Positions 58,991 to 64,000 of a stretch of 64,000 nt of DNA are shown here, piece by piece. The stretch is from Ceriagrion tenellum (taxonomy: Eukaryota; Arthropoda; Insecta; Odonata; Coenagrionidae): contig OY720633.1 in assembly GCA_963169105.1 (NCBI GenBank), positions 144,419,200-144,483,199 of the forward strand. Reading direction: 5' to 3'. The notes under the pieces are model-generated. The model searched no databases. It was not told the origin of the DNA and saw only the letters and a program-made list of their open reading frames with translations. Position 1 is the stretch's first letter, and each line of letters opens with the position of its first letter. A program made the position numbers and the translations under genes.

Positions 58991-61249
58991 CCCGTGGGAA
59001 AAAAGTGCCGTAAGAGGCCTGCCGATGCGATACGTATGGAAGGAAGGAAACAAATTGGACGAAGGTCAGAACGCGCACTTAATTCTCTCTCCTCCCATCG
59101 CGATCGCCACCGCCCTTTCCAATTCTACGGAAAATAAACAGCTGAGAGTTTTCACGGCCACGGAAGCAATCCGACTTTTACAATTCGGTTTTCCCCACAA
59201 ACATTCCTCAATTGCCTCATCTTTCCTCGCCTCTTTACAGGCTTGGCAGTGCGCAACATCGCACACGCTTACTTCCACTGTTCTGCCAGACAACAGAGCA
59301 ATACAATGGTAAGTGATACATTTTATTTTTCGTTACAATCAATACGATAGAAACTTGCCTCTACAGCATCGCCGATGCAAAGAAAGTTTACTCATGTTCT
59401 TAGCCTCAAATCCAAAAATTATTCCACCCACGAGAATGGAAACTTATCGGCTCAAGTTAGGAAATTTCCATGCGTCACCACTTAGTATGATGACGCACCA
59501 AATTATGAATTTTTTGCTCTATATCGTCACCTACTTCACAGCCTTTTTCTTCCTTTTAATTTCACCTACCAAACTCTCGGGGTTCGAAACCCGACAGGTA
59601 AAATTACACGCTCCTTTAAACCAGTGATAGGACATTTACACAAACTCGGAGTCACATCGGGAGAGAGACGATATCGCCTGTTGGTCACTTCGATGTTCAC
59701 CGCGCACTGATAATAGCTGTACATATGTCGAACGCTTAATTCGTTTCATCATGCAAATAATAATTGCTCTCACCGATTGGTAACTGAAAACGCAGTAAAA
59801 CTACGACTCAGTTTGAAAACTATCGACCATCCGAGAAGATTTCAAAGAACTTGTCCTTTTTAAAAACCAACGCATCTTGAATTTTCCAGAGCTGGAAGAA
59901 CTCCAAGGAGATCACTTTACAGTGCCTCTCATTGTGCTTAAGGATTTCAATCAGGGTCTAAATGGATGTTTTTGTAAAGTATGGATTTTTTTACTTTTTA
60001 CAGAGATGTCTACTTTGTGCCTTGGGCGGAGCGAAATAGACGAGTGGGCTTTCTCAGGTGAAGTATAAGTGGATTTATTTTATAGATAAGACTTTAAAGA
60101 TGTGAAACGTACATTTACTGCGAACCCTATCCTAAAAAGGCTGATATGGAGAAAGTACAAGACTTGGCAGTGTCCATTTTGTCGTCACACCTGTGGTTAC
60201 ACCCACGAAGTTTACACTGGACTCAAATTGAAGAGCTCAATCTCACTCTTATGCTATCTTTTATCCAACAATGCGTTACACAGAAGATCGATAATATTGA
60301 GCAAACAAGAACTATATTACATGATAAAATAAACATTTAAAATATCCGATTGCGACATACCTGGCTCACTTTAAGAAAAGCTGGAGAAATAAAAAAAAAT
60401 AACTAATCAGTGAAGAACATTTTAACACCCCGATGATATCGGTATCGGGCGAGGAGGCGATTGGTATCAGAATGCTTGCTTTTAATAAATTATAAACAGA
60501 AATAAGGAGTTATTTTGAACGCATGACAAAGGAGAACTATCCGACTGGCTACAGCCATTGATGCCAAACAAACCTAGGCCCCAAGTATGATTCATCAAAA
60601 CCTCAGAATGACACAATCCAAAGGGTCCAAACAACCTTAGAGTGGAATTCCATCAATAATTTAATGAGTTTCCATCCTCAGTATTATGCTTCCGTGACAG
60701 CCATTAGGTTTATCCGTACGATACAAATAAGTTAAAATAAATCCAGCGTTTTCTGAGGAAAACTGAAATGATAGTTGTTTGTGCAGTATGAACAGTAGAA
60801 ATCACAACTTATGGATATAAAAATGCTTAAAGAAAGCGCCAAGATTAGGAATATACTGGAATATACTCTGCAAAAGAATAGGTGATCTCATAAGGCGTGG
60901 TAGGCCCCGAGAATACTGAATCCCTTAAAATGCACAAATGGCCATTGCGAATGGATGTTTTGCAGTCCACTTGTCCGATGCCAATTTTTTTCTCGCAATT
61001 GCTACGAGTGTCGAAATTAGTCATAATGATGAGATAAAGCGCTTAGTAAAGAACGGAGTGGAGAGTTGTAGCAAATAAATCTTCGGATTGTTGAATAATA
61101 CCAAAGATGAACTTAGGAAAACCAGGTCATGTTGTAACATGTTACTATGAAAATTTGGCCCCAAGGCCATCTGTAGAGGCTGGATCATTTCCCCTTCAAT
61201 TACGTGCGCCATCTTTTCTCATCTCGCATATACGGGGTTGTAGAGAATG

Positions 61250-61520
61250 GAGGGACCGATAACCTTTAGCGAGAGACGTACATGGGGGGTTTAGAGGGCG
61301 GGGTGTGAGGGGGAGGGGATGACAGTGGGACGGGGCATGGACTGGCGTGCGCTTGCGTGATCCCTGGACGCGCATAATGCGCCTGCCTCATGCGATCGAA
61401 TCGAGCCCGTGGCGAACAAGCTGTGCGCTCCTATTGGTCCCATGGGTGTCTCGGGCGCCGAATGGTCCAATAAAGAGCGGGCGAAAATTGATCCCTTAGA
61501 GTCGCCAGAGGCTTTTTTTT
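61250..61520. promoter_or_regulatory. Promoter-like GC-rich region with paired CCAAT boxes
   Basis: GC-rich, CpG-containing DNA holds CTATTGGTCC (61431-61440) and GGTCCAATAAA (61464-61474), an inverted and a direct CCAAT box about 30 bp apart. AATAAAG sits next to the second. This layout is typical of NF-Y-bound promoters. It could serve the unresolved first exon of the minus-strand gene or a plus-strand transcript. Confidence 0.35.
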
Positions 61521-64000
61521 AAAGAAAAAAGTTGCCCTGGCGCAGAGCGATGGCGGATGGTGCAAAGCAGACTCGGTAAAAAGGGATCTCAATGGAAAAG
61601 CAGGTTTAAAAGAGTTTGGCCAAGTGAATCAGATACAATTTTTGCAATTCACATGGAAATTAACGGTATTCATCACGGGGGAGAAATTATTTTTTTAACA
61701 ATTCGATACTTTTTTAAGACACCGTTTATTAGCCGCAGACTTGCCTTCACGAAGCCACTCAAAAGGACACAGTACTGCGAGAATTCAAATGAGGATGTAA
61801 GGGGGAAGCAGAATGCCTTAGTACCTTAGCTAAGCTTAGTCCATCAACGCTTTAGCGAGGAATACCGGCTAGAGTCCTGAGCAAGGAGGGGTTATCTTTC
61901 CTCCGATTAATTGTTACAATTTAACAATACGGTACAATCCAATTGTGCCGTGAGAATGACGGTAGTGGCTGTGAGATTTCACAAAATGTCTGATTTTCAT
62001 CATAGCTATACTATTAATTGAAATCAATCAGTTAAAGCCCCCTTAATGTCAATGATGATAAAACCAAACGTATTAAGATGCTGCTTCACAAGCACCCAAG
62101 TTGATTGGAAAAACCTAGGTTGTAGAGATTTATTTCAAAAAGATAAATTGATCAAACTGTTGATCAATTGGTAGAAAAATTACAGCCAATGAGAGAATTA
62201 ATTATATCAGAAAGATGAGTAACCTTTACATAAAACTAGATATGGCGATAGGAACAATATGTAGATTGAGTTGAACCGGCCTCATCTGAGAAGCGATGGA
62301 TTGGACACGGTAAAACCAAAGTGGAAACAACACTTAGAAGGTTAAAGACCCCTGGGAAGAACAGGAAATCGATGCAAAGATCAGGTCGGGAAATATACGA
62401 ACAAATTAGAAATACTGAGATGGATAAATAGGAAATGCGGAAATTGATTTAAAATGTTTGTGAGGCCAAATAATAACTCTGCAGAAGCTGCATACTGTGC
62501 GAAATTTCGCCAGTTAGAAGAACAGGAAGAAAGAAGGAAGAAACAGGAAGAAGCTGCATACTGTGCGAAATATTCGCACGGGTCAGCTAGTAGGATATAT
62601 TGCTCGTATATTTTGAGTTTTGAATTATTATTTTTAGTTTGATTAATGTGCTGGTGATTTTACTAGCATTGAAAAGGCCCAACATCTTCGAAGCGTATTC
62701 GTTTTTGAACAAGCTATGTGTCTGAATCATCTCATTAACGGGATAAACGTGACCAAGCCTGTAGGCTATCGACGATCTATCTCGACTCAATTGTCACACC
62801 TGCACGTCCGTTATCATCCAATTGTCACCAATTAACAATGAACAGATAGAAGGTACTACATTCTCCTAGCATTCATTGGATACATCACTAAGAATTTCCA
62901 TTCAACTACTTTAAGTCGCTGGAGCAGCAATAAAATAGTTGATTTTACAAAATTCTAAACAAAAGATCTGACAGCCATGAATGACACAAGAATGGTCGAT
63001 GGCAGTGCATGCATGAGGACTAGAGTGTCGGAGTGTCCAAGTTTGTACGGTGATACTACACCACATTCATTTCTCGAAGACTCGTTGCCAATTTAAAGAC
63101 CAAGAGGATATTACAATCGAGAGTAAGTGCTAGGCCCTGCGGGGAAGGCATTTTTTTAATCCGAGAAGAAACCTTCGATTACCACTGTCTTGATATAATC
63201 AAGGTCATCAATTTAAACCAAATATTATTTTTCCTTACAGAGAAAGCCTGTTTACGAGGAAGAGAATAAAGAAGACAGATCAATTATTTTTCCTCAACCC
63301 CACAATGAAAACAAATCGATTTTCAAGAACTAAAGTCGATAATGGGTGACTGCAGTCAAGATTCATCAAAATTTCTTGTAAGCTATGAAAACGAAAAGAG
63401 CCATGTTTCAAATCATTGATTTGCTTTTACGACAAACCTTTAGCTGAAGTCGGTTTTCATCATTCCATCATTATAATCATATCTGTTTTTACCTCTGACC
63501 TTAACAAATTTTCATCCACATAATCGACAGTGGGAAATGAACAACTGAAAAGAATAAAAATTTATTCGTGAGTTCACCATACACATCCATTACATCAAAT
63601 CCAGCGTATTCAATGCGTATATAGTAATTAGACTTTAATAACGTCTTTTCCAACTATTTTCAAGTACATCCTATCGTTTGAATGAAATATGTGACTTCGT
63701 TTCACTTTAAAAGGAATATTCAAACAAAAATATTGAAGCAATCGTATCAAATACCATTTCACGGCTTTAAGATAATAAATATTAGAAGTACTAAAATTTT
63801 ATAATGCTTATCGACATACATAAAAACTTCATATTCTTGATGAATTGTGAATAAAACCACGTATTTAGCAATGGATAAGAGTAAGTAAATAAACAGCGTT
63901 CTGACCCTAGACTTCTCTTGATTATAGATCCTTATTGCAAAAAGTTCAACTTATATTTCGCGGCAGGAGCGAATCACATATTTAGTGCACTTTACGCACT

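Larger units (their letters stand above)
42351..64000. other. Upstream or first-intron DNA with no recognised gene
   Basis: Apart from the separately listed relics, islands and hairpins, no conserved protein, RNA gene or complete transposon is visible. Many 60-146 codon ORFs exist but none has a domain. Confidence 0.5.

Noticed and set aside
1..64000. CRISPR array, operon, prophage or bacterial insertion
   Set aside because: No regular direct repeats with unique spacers, no clustered long ORFs, and clear spliceosomal gene structure.

Overview
The window is eukaryotic nuclear DNA, most likely from an arthropod and probably an insect. It is AT-rich, with one large gene split into small exons with GT-AG introns. 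The introns carry decayed transposons: piggyBac, pogo/Tigger, Penelope-like, non-LTR and tRNA-derived SINE-like pieces. There are no operons, bacterial genes or CRISPR arrays. The exact order or species cannot be read from the sequence.

The gene is on the minus strand and is an ortholog of myelin regulatory factor (MYRF). It is a membrane-tethered transcription factor that trimerises, cuts itself with an intramolecular-chaperone (peptidase S74-type) domain and releases an NDT80-like DNA-binding fragment to the nucleus. I traced 19 coding exons in phase from 42350 down to 6532, about 1240 codons. In order they encode an acidic N-terminus, a Pro/His-rich activation region, a basic cluster, the NDT80 fold, the self-cleaving domain with its Ser/Lys pair, a coiled coil, one transmembrane helix, and a lumenal tail ending in the MYRF C-terminal domain. 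The initiator exon is not resolved. A probable last exon lies at 2311-2108, with lower confidence.

Layout. 1-2107: AT-rich, possibly 3' UTR. 2108-6739: the two C-terminal exons plus a Penelope-like relic. 6740-14532: lumenal exons, several interspersed repeats, a foldback element and a dead piggyBac copy. 14533-22118: lumenal linker, membrane and self-cleaving exons, with a pogo/Tigger relic that ends 12 bp from a splice donor. 22119-31953: NDT80 exons and activation-region exons. 32346-33237: N-terminal exons. 33238-42256: a 9-kb intron with foldback and SINE-like elements. 42257-42350: first recognised coding exon. 42351-64000: upstream or first-intron DNA with GC-rich islands, a LINE 3' relic, hairpins and no recognisable gene.

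The less expected items are: an ORF in the 21860-18967 intron that encodes a hydrophobic segment and ends at a good donor in phase with the next MYRF exon; a long near-perfect foldback filling a 437-nt MYRF intron; a five-arginine proprotein-convertase-like site in the lumenal linker; and short perfect hairpins upstream.
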